Assembly (NCBI GenBank): GCA_035771175.1 | Contig: CM069608.1 | Coordinates: 25,674,519 to 25,738,518, forward strand | DNA from: Paratinospora sagittata | Taxonomy: Eukaryota > Streptophyta > Magnoliopsida > Ranunculales > Menispermaceae | Length of the DNA: 64,000 nucleotides | Direction of reading: 5' to 3' | In this document: positions 11,155-23,006 of the stretch, piece after piece | How the letters are laid out: each line of letters starts with the position of its first letter | Numbering within the stretch: position 1 is the stretch's first letter | Made by a program: the position numbers and the translations under genes | Notes under the pieces: generated by a model | What the model was told of the DNA's origin: nothing | What the model saw: the letters and a program-made list of their open reading frames with translations, nothing else | The model's database searches: none

Positions 11155-13044
11155 TCAAAGCAATTTAAATAACATGGTGATATACAAGATCATATACATG
11201 CTAATGCGTCATGTCAATATTGAAGACAATGCATTTTATTTTCCAAACATGTCATATACAATCCTAAACACCTCCTGAGTAAGAAGCAATACCAAGGCCT
11301 GAATTCACGACATCCAGCGCCCGATTGAACTTCCCTACTCGTATTCTATTAGGATTCCTGGGTTGTGTAGCCCATAGGATTAACCCACCAAGACAAGTAT
11401 CGTGCCTAGGCGATCCTATCTACATAAGCCATAAACCCTCCGCAAGGTTCACAATTAGGGATCACCATCTAACCCAATGAAATTTCCTAGAATTTCATTC
11501 TAGGAAATTCACCCAATTGCTAACCTAACTAGACTATGCTCAAATCCATTTTCATGAATCATTAAAAACATGCATAATACACTAGTTAATCATTCAAATT
11601 ATTTTTATACTACAATGTCACATATAGAAACCAAATGTAAAGAGACACTCACTATTGATTGGCTAGACTAACCAATCCCAAATCCAACCAAATTAAGCAC
11701 TTCAACCTTCAATTGACACAATTGGAGACAAATGGATCAACAACAAACCCTGCACAATCATAGGTTCATTCATTCATCAAAATCAGTCCAATTACATGAT
11801 AATAACCACGATTAAGCCCCAATTTACTAGCCAACATTAGATTCTAACATGGCTTTACTAATGAGCTAACCATAAAGCCCAATCAAGCCATAATACCCAA
11901 ATTAGATCACCTTCAACCCAAGAGAATGCCTATGGTTGATACCATGATCCAACCTTCATTAATACAATGCATTCTATCACAAATTAGGCTATTTAGACTA
12001 ATCTCATGTCAATTTAATTAATTAACTTAGTCTAGGCCAAAAGCCCCAAATTTGGACAAAGTTTCAAATCATGGTCTTAGCCAAATTTATACTACACATA
12101 AGGTTTCCAACATGCAAAATCAGCAAATTACACCATCATTCATCTAAAATGAACCATTGAATCAACATAGTTGACATGCATATCAATTGGAAAACCCTAA
12201 GTCCATATTCTAGTTTTATGTCAAATAGAAACAACCCCACCAATTTCTTGTTAGAAATTGAGGGTTTCACCATCTATAGGTTTCCAACAACACCTAAACT
12301 CACATATCTAACATGCAAGGTCTAACTCATAAAAGTGTTCTTCCACCACCCCTTCAAATCCGAGAGTTGAGTGTGGAAAACACTTTATGGGTGTAGATCT
12401 AGGCCTAGAAAAGTCATTTCTACTATTAACAAGCTCAAAAGAGCTCATGCAAGCAAAACCTAGGTTTGGAACACTTCCAAACCTTGGGTCATGGCATTCC
12501 ATAAATCAAAATGGAGCTCATATGCATAAACCAAAGAGATTTTAGGAAGAAAGAAGGTGAATCATGCATACCTTAGGAGAAAATCAAGTAAGAGCACACA
12601 AAACTCTAGTTTTTTTCTTCTCTCCTCTTCTCTACCTCTTTTCCTTCTTTTCAAACCCAAAAATGGGCAAATGAGTCGTGCAAGTGGTTTTATAAAGGCC
12701 AAAATACAATTTGGGCCCACACTTAAGTAAAACACACTTAAATAAAAAAAAAATCATTTTCCATGTTGCAATTAGTTTTACTTAGAAAATCAATTTCTTG
12801 CAAACGACTCACCAATTTAACATCTTAACGGTTCAAAGGTTTATAATTCAATTACCAACCTTCTGCTAAAATTTTAGCTCAATCCATCGGTGGGAATGTG
12901 AGATCCAACAGTTTGATCAAAACTGCACAAGAAAATCTGCAAATCTAAACAACAACGTTTGAAATCTTATACCTCACAGTAGACAACTACGATCAAGATC
13001 TCCACCGTCCATAATAAAGATATATCAGAGAAGAATAATCTGTC

Positions 13045-15959
13045 TGTCACGACCCACGATACGTGACGTCATTATCAACACAGAACCCCCGGGTATACCC
13101 TCCGGCGATATACCCAGGGTCCCGTCAGCCTAACTTAAACACAAATCTCAATACAAATAATCCTATATAAACATCCATCTAAACATGATCAACAAAAATA
13201 AATATTATATCTTCAAAAATACCAAGTATAAAATTTCAAAAGTTTAAATAATACAAAACCATACCTAACCATAAATTACATCTCATCTATGTGTTAAGTA
13301 TATAGAATAGGTGTCATCATGTACATAATATCAAAATACAAAAAAAATGTACAACAAAATACTGAAGGGAGTGCTCCGCAGTCAAGCCTTCCCTTTCTCA
13401 TTCCTATCAAAACCTGAAATGATAAGGATGAGGTGTGAGCTGTAACAAGCTCAGTGAATGTCTTCTACAAGTGGCAATATACATGCATTTATGTAAAACA
13501 TGGCAAAATCATAAAAGCATTTGAAATAACATGGTGATAAATAAGATTACATACATGTCAATATAATGCATCATGTCATTACCCAAGACAATGCATATCA
13601 TTTACTAAACATGTCAATGCAAATCCTAACGCCTCCTGAGAAAAGGCGATCAAGGTCTGGGTTCGCGACACTCAGAGTCTGATTCGACCAAACAATACTC
13701 ATATCTAATAAGATTCCTGGGGTCGTGTAGCTCATAGGATCGACTCACTAAGACACGTACCATGTCTAAGCAATCCTATCTACACAAGCCATAAAATCTT
13801 TTGTAAGGTACACAACTGGGGATCACTGCTAGACTTACGAGAATTCTCAAAGGGAACCCCAACTAGGAGACCTCACAACCCAATTGATAACCCAACTAAA
13901 CTATGTTCAAATTCATTTCATGAATCGATTAAAACATGCATATGACAAATCTATATATATATATATATCAATTTAAATCAATTTATGTAATACAATGCCA
14001 CATATATGAAAACCAACAAGTAAAAAGAACACTCACAAATGATTGGCTAGTCTTAGCCAATCCAAATTCAACCACAAAAGCACTAGGATGCCTCCAAAGC
14101 ACTCCTATGCACCTTAACCCCCAATTGGCCTAATCGGGTCACTTAGATCAATATCAACCCCTGCATAATACATGGTTCGTACAATACTAAAATCAGTCCA
14201 AAGTATGTTAAACAACCATGTTTAAACCTAATCTATAGCCAACTAATGATTCTAGAATGGTTAAACCCATGAGCCAATTTCATGTTGCTCAATTTAATCA
14301 TTTAATATCTTAATTAACCCACATTTAACCCAAATGAATGCATTAGGTTGATCCCCATGACCCAACCACTATAATACTAGGCATTCAATCATACTTAGGG
14401 TCAATTAGACTAATTTCATGTTAATTTAATCAATTGACTAAGTCTAAGTCAAAATCCCCAATTCAAACCAATACATAGCTTATGCCCCAATTTGGGAAAA
14501 AATCTCTACAATTGGCACATAGCCAAATTGAATTAGGTCATTCAATTCTAACACATATCCAACCATTCTAAACCCATAATTTCATTCAATTTGGGTCCAA
14601 TTAGACAATTCCTAAGTCAATTTAATTAATTGACTTGGTTTAGGTCAAAAGCCTCAATTTGAGCAAATCCCCAAATTACATGGCAATTTTCCAAATTACA
14701 TGACTTAGACAAAAATTACACTACACTAAGGTCATCCACTAATCAAGACAGTAAATTGGAGTTCCATACCTCCACATTTACCCATCTAATCTACATAAAT
14801 CACATGCAAATTGAATAGGAAACCCTAAGCCCAAAATCCTAGTTTAGGTCAAATTCATATAACCCCTCCAATTTCTTGTTGGAAATTGGGGGTTTTACCA
14901 TTTATGGACTCCCAACATCCTCTAGATTAACATATCTCAAATTTAAGACCTAAGTCAAACATTGGTTTTCCACCACTTCCTTAAATTCCGGGATTCATGG
15001 GTGGAAAACACCCATTAGGTGTTGATATAGGTCAGGCATGGCCATTTACACCATAAACAAGCATAAATTAGTCTAAACATGCAAACCCTAGGTCTAAAAC
15101 CCTAAAAATTCGGGATTCCTAGAAACCCTAGGACAAAAACAAGCTTGCATGCATGAATGAAATGAGAAAGAATGAGGAAAAAATGCAAACCTTAGGGATT
15201 TTTGAGCAAAAATCACCAAAACCCTAACTTTTTCCTTCATTTTCTCCTTTCCCCTTCTTTCTCTGTTCTCCAAGCTCTTTTTCCTCTTTTCTAAGTGAAA
15301 AATGAGCAATTGAGCCGAAATTGGAGTGTCGGTGGCTTTTATAGAAGTATTTTGGGCCGACATGAAAAAATATACTTAAATAAAAGGAACAATTTTTCTG
15401 TTGCAATTATTGCACTTAGATAATTAGTTTCTTGCAAAATTCCCACTAATTTAACATCTTAATCGTTAAAAGTTTTATGAGTCAATTACCAACATTCTGG
15501 TAAAATTTCAGCTCAATCCAACGGTGGGATTGCAAGATCCAACCGTTTGATCAAAACTGCGCAAGAAAATCTGAAAATCCGAGAAACAGTGTTTGGAGTC
15601 TTATACCTCACAGTAGACAACTCCGATCAAGATCTTCACCGTTCATAATGAAGACCTATTAGAGAAGAATAATCTGACAAAATTTCAGCTTAATCAGACA
15701 ACGGATCTAGGAGATCATGACATTGATGTAATCGATGACAAAAATTTCTTCATCCATGGAGCGAGCTCCACTGATCCAAAACACCGTTTTCGACATGTTT
15801 TGATGCCGAACGGGTTTCCGATCATTCTGAGACTAAACGCACACATTAAACAACTTAAAATCATGCAAAGACACTCGAACCAACACACGTCGAGCATCAA
15901 ATACGTATACGGGTACTCTACGGGTCAAAATGACGTCATCCTAAGGTACGGGCGTTACA
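13045..15959 (-). repeat. Solo LTR of the same family, inner copy
   Basis: 2915 bp, TGTCACGACCC to GGGCGTTACA, inserted into the outer LTR; flanks are CTGTC (13040-13044) and CTGCC (15960-15964), a 5-bp TSD with one change. The matching site within this LTR itself (AATAATCTGACAAAATTTC near 15670) shows what the uninterrupted target looks like. Read in reverse it starts TGTAACGCCCG. It has the LTR landmark near 13390-13450 and no coding capacity. Confidence 0.87.
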
Positions 15960-16399
15960 CTGCCAAAATTTCAGCTTAATCGGACCACGAATCTAGGAGA
16001 TCAATCCATTGATGTAATCGGTGACAGGAATTTCTTACTCTTCATATATATGTATATTTAAAATTTTCGATGTTCCGCTCTTGGCTATTCCGAGATCAAA
16101 GCAACACATACCTTATATGAATTTTTTTTAGGTAAAACACGTTCCGGAAGCAACTGTGAGGTCTGTGTTGCTATCTGGGGCATGTATCTCAAGGTCATAG
16201 TCAATTTGGCCTTTTTAATTCCTAAGGTACGACAATTGGAACGTCACCGAATCGGGTCTATTTGGCTTCTAAGCCTAAGAAATTCTGAACCAACAAAATA
16301 TGTGGGGTTTCTACGAGCCATACACATATAAATATGTATATTTCAGTATCCTATGTGCCAAGATGATGTCAGTCGGGTACAAGGCATTACATTTATGCC

Positions 16400-17380
16400 A
16401 CAAGATATAAAAAATATTATTTATTCGACCACGTTTGGTCCCGGCATTATGATGTAAAGTCAAAAGAGATTCAACAATTTGGTTATCAAGGTTCAATCAA
16501 TATAACCCGTCATAAGGAATACCAAAACCAATAAAAGAAGAATTCTTTAATAAACTAAAACCACTATTTTCAAATTTGAAGGAATAACCTTCAAGATCAT
16601 GTTTGGACAATGAGATCTAGTTTCTAGATATTGTAGGTACATAGAAAGTTTGAAACATATCAAGTACACAATCAGAAGCTCAAAGTAAAAAAATGGTAGC
16701 ATCAAGTTGGAAATATGGACAATTGCACCGGAATCAATCCACCAAGTATTAAAAGGAACTTTAGCAAGATTTGATTGGAAACAAACATAAGTTAAATAGT
16801 TACCTTTTTTTTTTTAACCATGCCTTTTGTTTATGAGAATCCTTTTGATAATGCCCAGGCTTCTTACAAAAATGATATTTATTGTTCCTAAGGAGGCAAA
16901 GAGTTCAATATGAACTGGACTAAGAAAAACTAATCAACATTCATTCTTAGCCCTTTAAGCTTTGCAGCAAGATTTGTCATCTCAAGCACATGCTCATGCA
17001 TTCTACATGTGCCATCAAATTTTCTCGTTGTCAGATCAGTCATTAATGTTCTCATGAGAGACTTATCAGCTGTGTGGAAACGATCTGCCACAATGTTAAG
17101 AAAATCCTTAGCATTTTCAGTGAACGAAAAGGTGAACTTAATATTACTCACTATGGTCATCCGAATAAACATTATGCTTAATCTGTTTGACCTTTCCCAT
17201 GTTATATAGAATGAAATATCATCCGCATTGCTAGAGCCAGTTGCCAAGTTAAGATCCAAAATACCTAAGTAGAACTGAACTTGCTCACGACAGTCAGAGA
17301 AATTTGTTTCATTCAACAAAGTAAAAGATGAAACATGTGAATGAAGTGAGATAGATACAGATGATGCTGCAAGTAAAATA
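16400..17380 (-). pseudogene. copia gag and protease
   Basis: Right to left: gag of the UBN2 type (LNETNFSDCREQVQFYLGI, WERSNRLSIMFIRMTI, FHTADKSLMRTLM, MHEHVLEMTNLAAKLKGL) at 17319-16930; a damaged zinc knuckle (YHFCKKPGHYQKDSHKQKAW) near 16890-16820; and the aspartic protease site WWIDSGA at about 16745-16725, followed by decayed sequence up to LWHK at 16392. Stops and frameshifts make it non-functional. A pyrimidine-rich CAG just upstream of gag (about 17370) could be a splice acceptor. Confidence 0.88.
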
Positions 17381-17798
17381 TGGTCACTGCATTAATGCTT
17401 AGAAATAAAAATCGTGACACATACTTATCAGTAATATTATGATTTTCCTTTGGGTGGGAATCATAAAACAATAATGATAATTAAGAAGATAAGGCACCTG
17501 GGTATTCAAAACTATTCTTAATTAACATAGAAATCATTAAAACGTCAATCATAAATAACTAGAAAATGGTTCACCTTTGGGTTGAACCCTGTTTTTAGCA
17601 ATTATCATCAAATAATGCAATATTAAACATTTATATGATCAAACATTCATAAATTATTCAGTTGGATCAATTTGGTCATTAACACAACTTCATAACATCA
17701 AATCAAAATTGACATAATCATGTCATAAGCATTAATTGCATTTTTATAATTTAAAGCATTCAAATATTCATAAAATTGTCACATGCATAATCGTGATA

Positions 17799-17839
<41 letters not shown>

Positions 17840-19062
17840 CTAAATTAAATAGATCCAACTGTACAAATGAGACGATCATCAAAAACTAATGTATGTTTGT
17901 ATTCAAGATAATTTTGAATCATAACATAAAAAAAAACTCCAACAATATGTATTTAAATTTCATGCGAATATAACTCTAGTCTCTTTTAGAATTAGTGTAA
18001 AGTCCAAATATAAGGGCCTTTTGTTATTACATATGTATTGGTGATCCCAACTAATAGTCTAACATTACACAATTAATCTGCCAACATGCAAATAAAAAAT
18101 TTCATAAAGGTGAGATGTACTGTAATACAACTTAAAAGTTATCCAAAAGAATGGAGTGGGTAACTGCTGTCAAAAGTAGGATGTATATCATTCTCTATGA
18201 ACATAAGGTGTATGAGATCAATATACACCAATCTTATCAATAAAAAATTCATGTATACAATTTAAAAATAATTTTAAAAAAATAAAATTATATTTTATTT
18301 TTAATTAATTTATAGTTTTTAAAAATATGTTTGGTATTATATTTAGAAAATGTTTTTGAAATTTGAAAAACAAAGAAAACTTATTTAGTTGTTCTAAGAT
18401 TTCATACAAATCAAGTGAAAAAAAAGCTTATCCGAGTTTCATTAATTACAAATCAATCAAAAAAAAAACTCAAAAAATAATTTTTTTATATTTTTTTAAA
18501 AAACAATTGTTTTCTTAACTTTTTTTTCTTTTCAAAAATATTTTTTAAATCACAATGAACCAAACAAGTTTTTTACAATTTTTTTCACTTTTTTCTTTTA
18601 AATACAGATAAACGAATTTAAAAACAATACCAAACACAATCTCAAATTTTTCTTCTGAATCTGTCATAGTGTAATTCCGTAGATACGGAAGACGCCTAGC
18701 AACTAATCACGCCCATATCTCGCAGCACAAATCTTTGACGCTGTAATTTTTTTTTTTAAATGTTTTTTGGCTGTTTTGAAAATTGTCATCATCCCAAAGA
18801 AGTCAAAAACATCTCTTTAAATTTTCTTCCCATAGGAACAGGCGTGTGATTATCAACTCACATGGACTTTTCATAATCATAAGAGAAAGTGCAAGAATTG
18901 TACTAACTTTCACCTAGACAATATTTTGATTTAACAGTCAAATTGTGAATCTCATCAAATACTAGATGCACCAATCTCGTACACTAATGCTTTCCTAAAT
19001 GAGTTTAATCACAAAACTCATTATTCTAAATATAATGGACATCATACAGGTTCAAAAAACAA
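17381..19062 (-). other. copia 5' leader, with AT-rich insertions
   Basis: Region between the primer binding site and gag. No ORF of note. It contains an AT microsatellite (about 17800-17836), A/T-rich homopolymer tracts, and a MITE-like segment at 18328-18636. At about 1.7 kb it is longer than usual for a copia leader, which suggests embedded insertions. Confidence 0.5.
18328..18636. mobile_element. MITE-like segment with inverted ends
   Basis: Left end TGTTTGGTATTATATTTAG and right end, read in reverse, TGTTTGGTATTGTTTTTAA form an imperfect inverted repeat around about 300 bp of A/T-rich DNA. The TTTGGTA core is usual in PIF/Harbinger-type MITEs. No clear TSD was resolved, so this is tentative. 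Confidence 0.4.
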
Positions 19063-19075
19063 GGTTCTGATACCA
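19063..19075 (-). other. copia primer binding site
   Basis: Antisense reading TGGTATCAGAACC, three bases inside the LTR end, matches the initiator-tRNA-Met type site (TGGTATCAGAGC) used by plant copia elements. It fixes the inner border of the 5' LTR. Confidence 0.85.
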
Positions 19076-19078
19076 AAT

Positions 19079-19528
19079 GTAAACATTCAAACATTAATAA
19101 TTTTTAGAATAATCAAGAAATAACAAAAGTAAATTATACATTTGGGTTCCATTGCACAGAAATCTCCAATAATATTTCGCTCTCCTTAACCTTTTGAAAA
19201 CTTTCAGATTATTTTTTAATGGGTAAAAACCATCCTTTTATTAGTCTAAGATAACTCTATTTTTCATTAAAATAGATAATTTCTTTAATGAAAATTCTGT
19301 ATTTCCCACAATAATTTGGTTACGTGGGAAGTTTCTACCAACTTTGTCATTCTTTTTTGGTTTTTTTCGTCTATTTTTATTTATTTTTATTTTTTTTCCT
19401 TTTTTTGGGGGGTGGGGGGAATCGTTTAGTATAATATCCAGTCCAAGGCAAGTTGTGGTGCTTGTGGGTTGGGTCAGGTGGGTTTTTGGGGCCCAAAGTT
19501 CATGAAACCCAGCCCAACATTCCCAACA
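19079..19528 (-). repeat. 5' LTR of the copia element
   Basis: 450 bp. Read in reverse it starts TGTTGGGAATGTTGGGC and ends TTTACA next to the primer binding site. The 3' partner is missing because the element is truncated near 891. The start is chosen from the TGTTGGGAAT style common in copia LTRs. Confidence 0.7.
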
Positions 19529-20186
19529 AACATGAATTACACAAAAATACAATATATTAGATCACTCATTAGTCTCCATCAAGGGCTTTAACTATTTATA
19601 TATATTCTGCTACGAACGAAAATACAAGTGGTGCGACAAATGTACTTACATATTTAACTCAAAGTAAAAAAGAATAGATTATGAGAATCCATGCATTGCC
19701 TTATGTATATATATATATATATGTGTGTGTGTGTGGAATAGGACATCTTAAAGTTGTATATGTTAAAGATTGGATAAGAGTTCAAGTTGAAGTTTCTTCT
19801 TCCTTTTGTTTATTACATTTGCTGAATAGGGACGAAGAGAGTTGGAATAGAACTCAAACTCTTCATATATATATATATATATATATATTCCTTATAGAAT
19901 GATTTTTGAAGAGACTATCCAAAAAGTTGTTTGTGATTCATTGTTAGGGAATTTATAATCTCTTTATTTATATATAATAGTAGGTTGGAGTTGGTGCCTT
20001 AATTTCAACCTAGTCTTATGGTTTGGTTGTTTGGATATGTTTAGCAATTAATATGTAGTGTCCATTGAAATTGAAGTGGGCAAAAGATTTTCTTCCAAAA
20101 AGATACATATATAGTCTGTTATTTGGATCATGTTTGTATATAAACATTTTCTAGTGTCTTTTTCACTCATAATTTCCTTCCAAAAG

Positions 20187-20222
<36 letters not shown>

Positions 20223-20599
20223 GGACAAACTTTTTTTTTTTTTGATAACTTAGGTAGGACAAGTTACTTGATTGCATGCTGGTTATAGGCAATTGTACAA
20301 TGCAAGTTATAGGAATTTGAAATATCTTTATGCTTGTTAAAAGTTCATTAATAGAACATTAATTAATAAATATTTTTTATAGCAATAATAGAAAGTTTTT
20401 TTACAAAGTAGAGAAATCACAAATAAAATAAAAGATGTGAACATTACTATACTTTTCTATTATAAATTTTTTTTTTTTTAAATGTATATCTATCTAGCTA
20501 TATTATTATAATAAAAATACTTAAGTAGTTAACAATGAAGCCTTTTATTCTACCCAGATTTCTCCTAAAAAACTTATTTTATTTTTATTTTTTATTTTT
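19529..20599. other. AT-rich intergenic DNA with microsatellites
   Basis: No gene seen. It contains TA and TG repeats at about 19705-19735, TA repeats at about 19866-19889 and 20198-20222, and T-rich tracts. Confidence 0.6.
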
Positions 20600-22115
20600 A
20601 AATTTTATTATCAATAAGGGTAAAATAGTGATGTTATATTTAACTACTTTTTAGTTTTGCCCGCATTTCCCATATTTTAGGGGTCATACTGATCGCACCA
20701 CCAAGTTTTCTCATCCCATCAGCAAACCTCTAATTTCTATAATTTTTATTTATTTTATAGCACTTTTTATTTTTATTATTTTCTAAATATTTATGAATTA
20801 TTAAATAATAAAACAAGAAACTAATGCGAGAATCTAAATGTTAATTTATATTGAGTATTTGCGATCCATGAACCTAAACAAAATTATCCGACCAATTTTT
20901 AAGATTCTTAAAATAGGAAAATAAATTGAAATAGTAGATGAGTAGGAATGGAGAATTTTACATTTTATATGTAATATTTTAAAGAGTTACATTTATTGAA
21001 GTTGTTAGTGTAAAATTTGATCAATATCAAGTTAATGAATACGTGGAGGAGGTGAGCTGATCTGGAAACACGAACCAACTAACTTCAACAAGAAGTTCAT
21101 CATCAAGATATGGAACTAAAGAAATAAAAACATGCTATTATGAGGAACATCAGTGTGATGCAGGATAGAGACCCTCTAATGCCTAAGTCAGAGCTAAATT
21201 GACTCAAACTAAACTTTGCACTAGCTTATGGAGTAGTAACTGACATACCTGAAGGGGAGTAAAAAGACCATTTATAGAGGACATGATGAGTGGGCAAGCT
21301 CATCTACTCCGAATAAGTCGGATGAACTTGTTTGTACATGATTGGCTTTATATTCTCTGATAGTCTCGGATGGGTGTTCCATTCTTGGTTTATCGGAATA
21401 AGCCCAACGATGGTGTGCATATCTTCTTCAGATATTTCGGGATTTGTTTTTTTGTAGAGACAAGCTAGGTAGATCAATAGCTCTTTTGCTAGGTAGCTCG
21501 GTCCTGTTGATATCACAACTTTTTCCGTTTGGTTGTTCTGAGCTATCGTCATACGAAAATATTTGACTTTCTATTATCTAAACTAAAACGAAAACTCATC
21601 TCATACCGAATTGTTGTTACTGAGGAGTCGTCGATTTCGAGTCTCGGCTGCTCGGTTACGCCGAGCTGATTTTTGTTCTCTGTTCGTCATTGTAATTTGA
21701 GTCGAGCTATCGTCCAGTGGAATTTGTAGACCTTCGATTGCCATCATCGGACGATAGCTCGACTAGGACGAGTTTCGCTTATTATGCCTAGTTCTGGCCA
21801 ATCGGTCAAGCCGAGTTTTCGTCTGTAACTTTTGGGTTCGACTGAAACTCGTCGGACCTTTTCAGCTGCCACCTCAGCTAAGATCTACTCTAGCTTGGCC
21901 CGACCAAGTTAATGGTCCAACAGAAGTCATTTTATAAAATAATTTTTATAATTATAAAAAAAATATTATTGTTGGTATGTTAAGAAAATTTGGTTGGTGC
22001 AATCAACCAATCAGTCCCTCCCATATTTTTGGCTTTGTTCAATTCTTTTTTCTTTATTTTACCCTTCTAATTTTAAGTTTTTACTCTATCTTACCCTTAT
22101 CAATATTTTTAAATA
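20600..22115. mobile_element. Inverted-repeat (MITE-like) element split by a solo LTR
   Basis: The segment at 20611-20740 (TCAATAAGGGTAAAATAG, then CATATTTTAGGGG and CACCACCAAGTTTTCT) is matched in inverse orientation at 21960-22104. The middle is interrupted by the LTR at 21003-21922. A related copy of the right half lies at 40655-40970, where the interruption is absent. It has no coding capacity; superfamily and exact ends are unresolved. Confidence 0.5.
21003..21922 (-). repeat. Solo LTR of a Tat-type Ty3/gypsy element
   Basis: 920 bp; reads TGTTAGTGTAAAATTTG to GGTCCAACA, the reverse of an LTR starting TGTTGGACCATTAAC. It is flanked by a perfect 5-bp TSD, GAAGT, at 20998-21002 and 21923-21927. 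It shares the R-region landmark (GAGGAACATCAGTGTGATG, ATGCCTAAGTCAGAGCT) with the LTRs of the Tat element at 25252-35571. The related repeat at 40.8 kb gives the uninterrupted target. Confidence 0.85.
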
Positions 22116-22195
22116 GCTTTACTTATTTCATAATAAAAAATGGTGCACGGACACTAATAAAGGATAATAATAACTTTTATATATATAGATAGTTG

Positions 22196-22650
22196 TGGTA
22201 GAGGGAATATACTGAGCTGGAACCCGCTTAAGTGATGACTTGATCACCCAAGACCTCTGACTTAAAAAGCGAAAGAAAGAGAAAAAATAGGCTATCGTAA
22301 AGAACACCAGTGTGATGTCGTCCGAAAATTTTCTGATGCCGAAGTCAATTCAGAGCTCCATAAAATATTAATCACACTGCTTTGGTAATTAATTGTGTAC
22401 TTCATTAATGACGAATTATGGAGTATTTATAATGAATAAGGTCATTGGCTTGGCTAACATGCCATTGTAAAAGTCATGTAAAATTTTGGATTTATCGTAG
22501 TGAATCTAGCATGATTCGTGATGAACTCTGATGCTATGTCATCGCTAACAAGCCAACTCTTTTATATTGACAGGTCAATACTAGGTACCATCGAGCTAAA
22601 GTCATAACGTGATAGCTAGTCTGATTGATGTGGTTAGTGAGATGTCGTCC
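22196..22650 (-). repeat. Truncated Tat-type LTR fragment
   Basis: Contains the same landmark (AAGAACACCAGTGTGATGTC and GATGCCGAAGTCAATTCAGA) as the Tat LTRs but lacks the LTR 3' end, and no TSD was found. An older relative of the solo LTR next to it. Confidence 0.6.
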
Positions 22651-23006
22651 AGGTCAATATGCCAAAAAATAGATCTACCAATAAATAATATAATATTTTA
22701 TAAGATAATACACTTACTTCAAAAAATATTACATCAGTTTAAATATTTTTCTTTTGTAGAATTTTTTCAACAAAAATCTTTGAGCATTGTATTTTTCCTC
22801 TGATTTTCTTTATTGTTGAGAAAATTCCCTTGTATTTTCTTCAAAAGGCCAAGTTTGACAATGTGAATGGACCGTGCAAAAGCGGCAGAGATTCCCACAT
22901 CACTAACGGCGACGGTAGAACAAACGAGTGGCAGTTTCTTAAATATGAAGTCAAATACCAGGGTTTTTCTGGCAATTCAAAAAGGTATCGGCCAACATAT
23001 TTCGAC
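22651..23006. other. Low-complexity flank, no gene recognised
   Basis: AT-rich until 22840, then more balanced composition leading into the ACGT-rich island. A short reading frame spans 22830-23051 but has no recognisable domain or coding signature. Confidence 0.4.

Larger units (their letters stand above)
4518..11156 (+). mobile_element. Near-complete L1-type plant LINE
   Basis: A 6.6-kb non-LTR retrotransposon with 5' UTR, ORF1, ORF2 and an A-rich tail, flanked by the perfect 13-bp TSD AAAGCAATTTAAA at 4505-4517 and 11157-11169. The host LTR resumes directly (matching TAACATGGTGAT in the inner LTR copy). The TSD and presence of a 5' UTR indicate a full-length insertion. ORF1 is open; ORF2 has one in-frame stop. 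It looks recent relative to every other element in the window. Activity is excluded unless the stop is an assembly error or is read through. Confidence 0.93.
4026..16391 (-). repeat. Solo LTR of a Ty3/gypsy (Tekay/Del-like) element, outer copy
   Basis: Starts TGTCACAACCC at 4026 and ends AGGCATTACA at 16391; the flanks are TTTAT (4021-4025) and TTTAT (16392-16396), a perfect 5-bp TSD inside copia. After removing the LINE (4518-11156 plus TSD) and the inner LTR (13045-15959 plus TSD) it is about 2.8 kb, close to the 2.9 kb of the inner copy, with which it is collinear. Orientation is minus: read in reverse it starts TGTAATGCC, and it carries the LTR landmark complementary to ACTGAGCTTGTTACAGCTC. 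No internal coding region remains, so it is a solo LTR. Confidence 0.85.
891..19528 (-). mobile_element. Ty1/copia retrotransposon remnant, split by nested insertions
   Basis: A minus-strand copia element read from right to left: 5' LTR (19079-19528), primer binding site, leader, gag and protease (about 17380-16400), integrase (4025-about 3377), RT (about 2998-2582, then 1210-891). It is cut at about 891 by the junction with a gypsy fragment, so the 3' part of RT, RNase H and the 3' LTR are missing. Two insertions split it: a PIF/Harbinger-like element at 1211-2581 and a solo LTR complex at 4026-16391. At both points the codons on either side rejoin (HFDL|ELHQ in RT; LWHK|RLGH before integrase) once one TSD copy is removed, which proves one continuous gene originally. 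Confidence 0.9.

Noticed and set aside
12308..15406. Short minus-strand frames inside the solo LTRs
   Set aside because: Not shared in frame between the two LTR copies; LTR sequence is non-coding.
21304..21552. 82-codon frame with SYLAKELLIYLACLYKK
   Set aside because: Lies entirely in the Tat-type solo LTR; no counterpart frame in the 25.3-kb or 34.7-kb LTRs was recognised.
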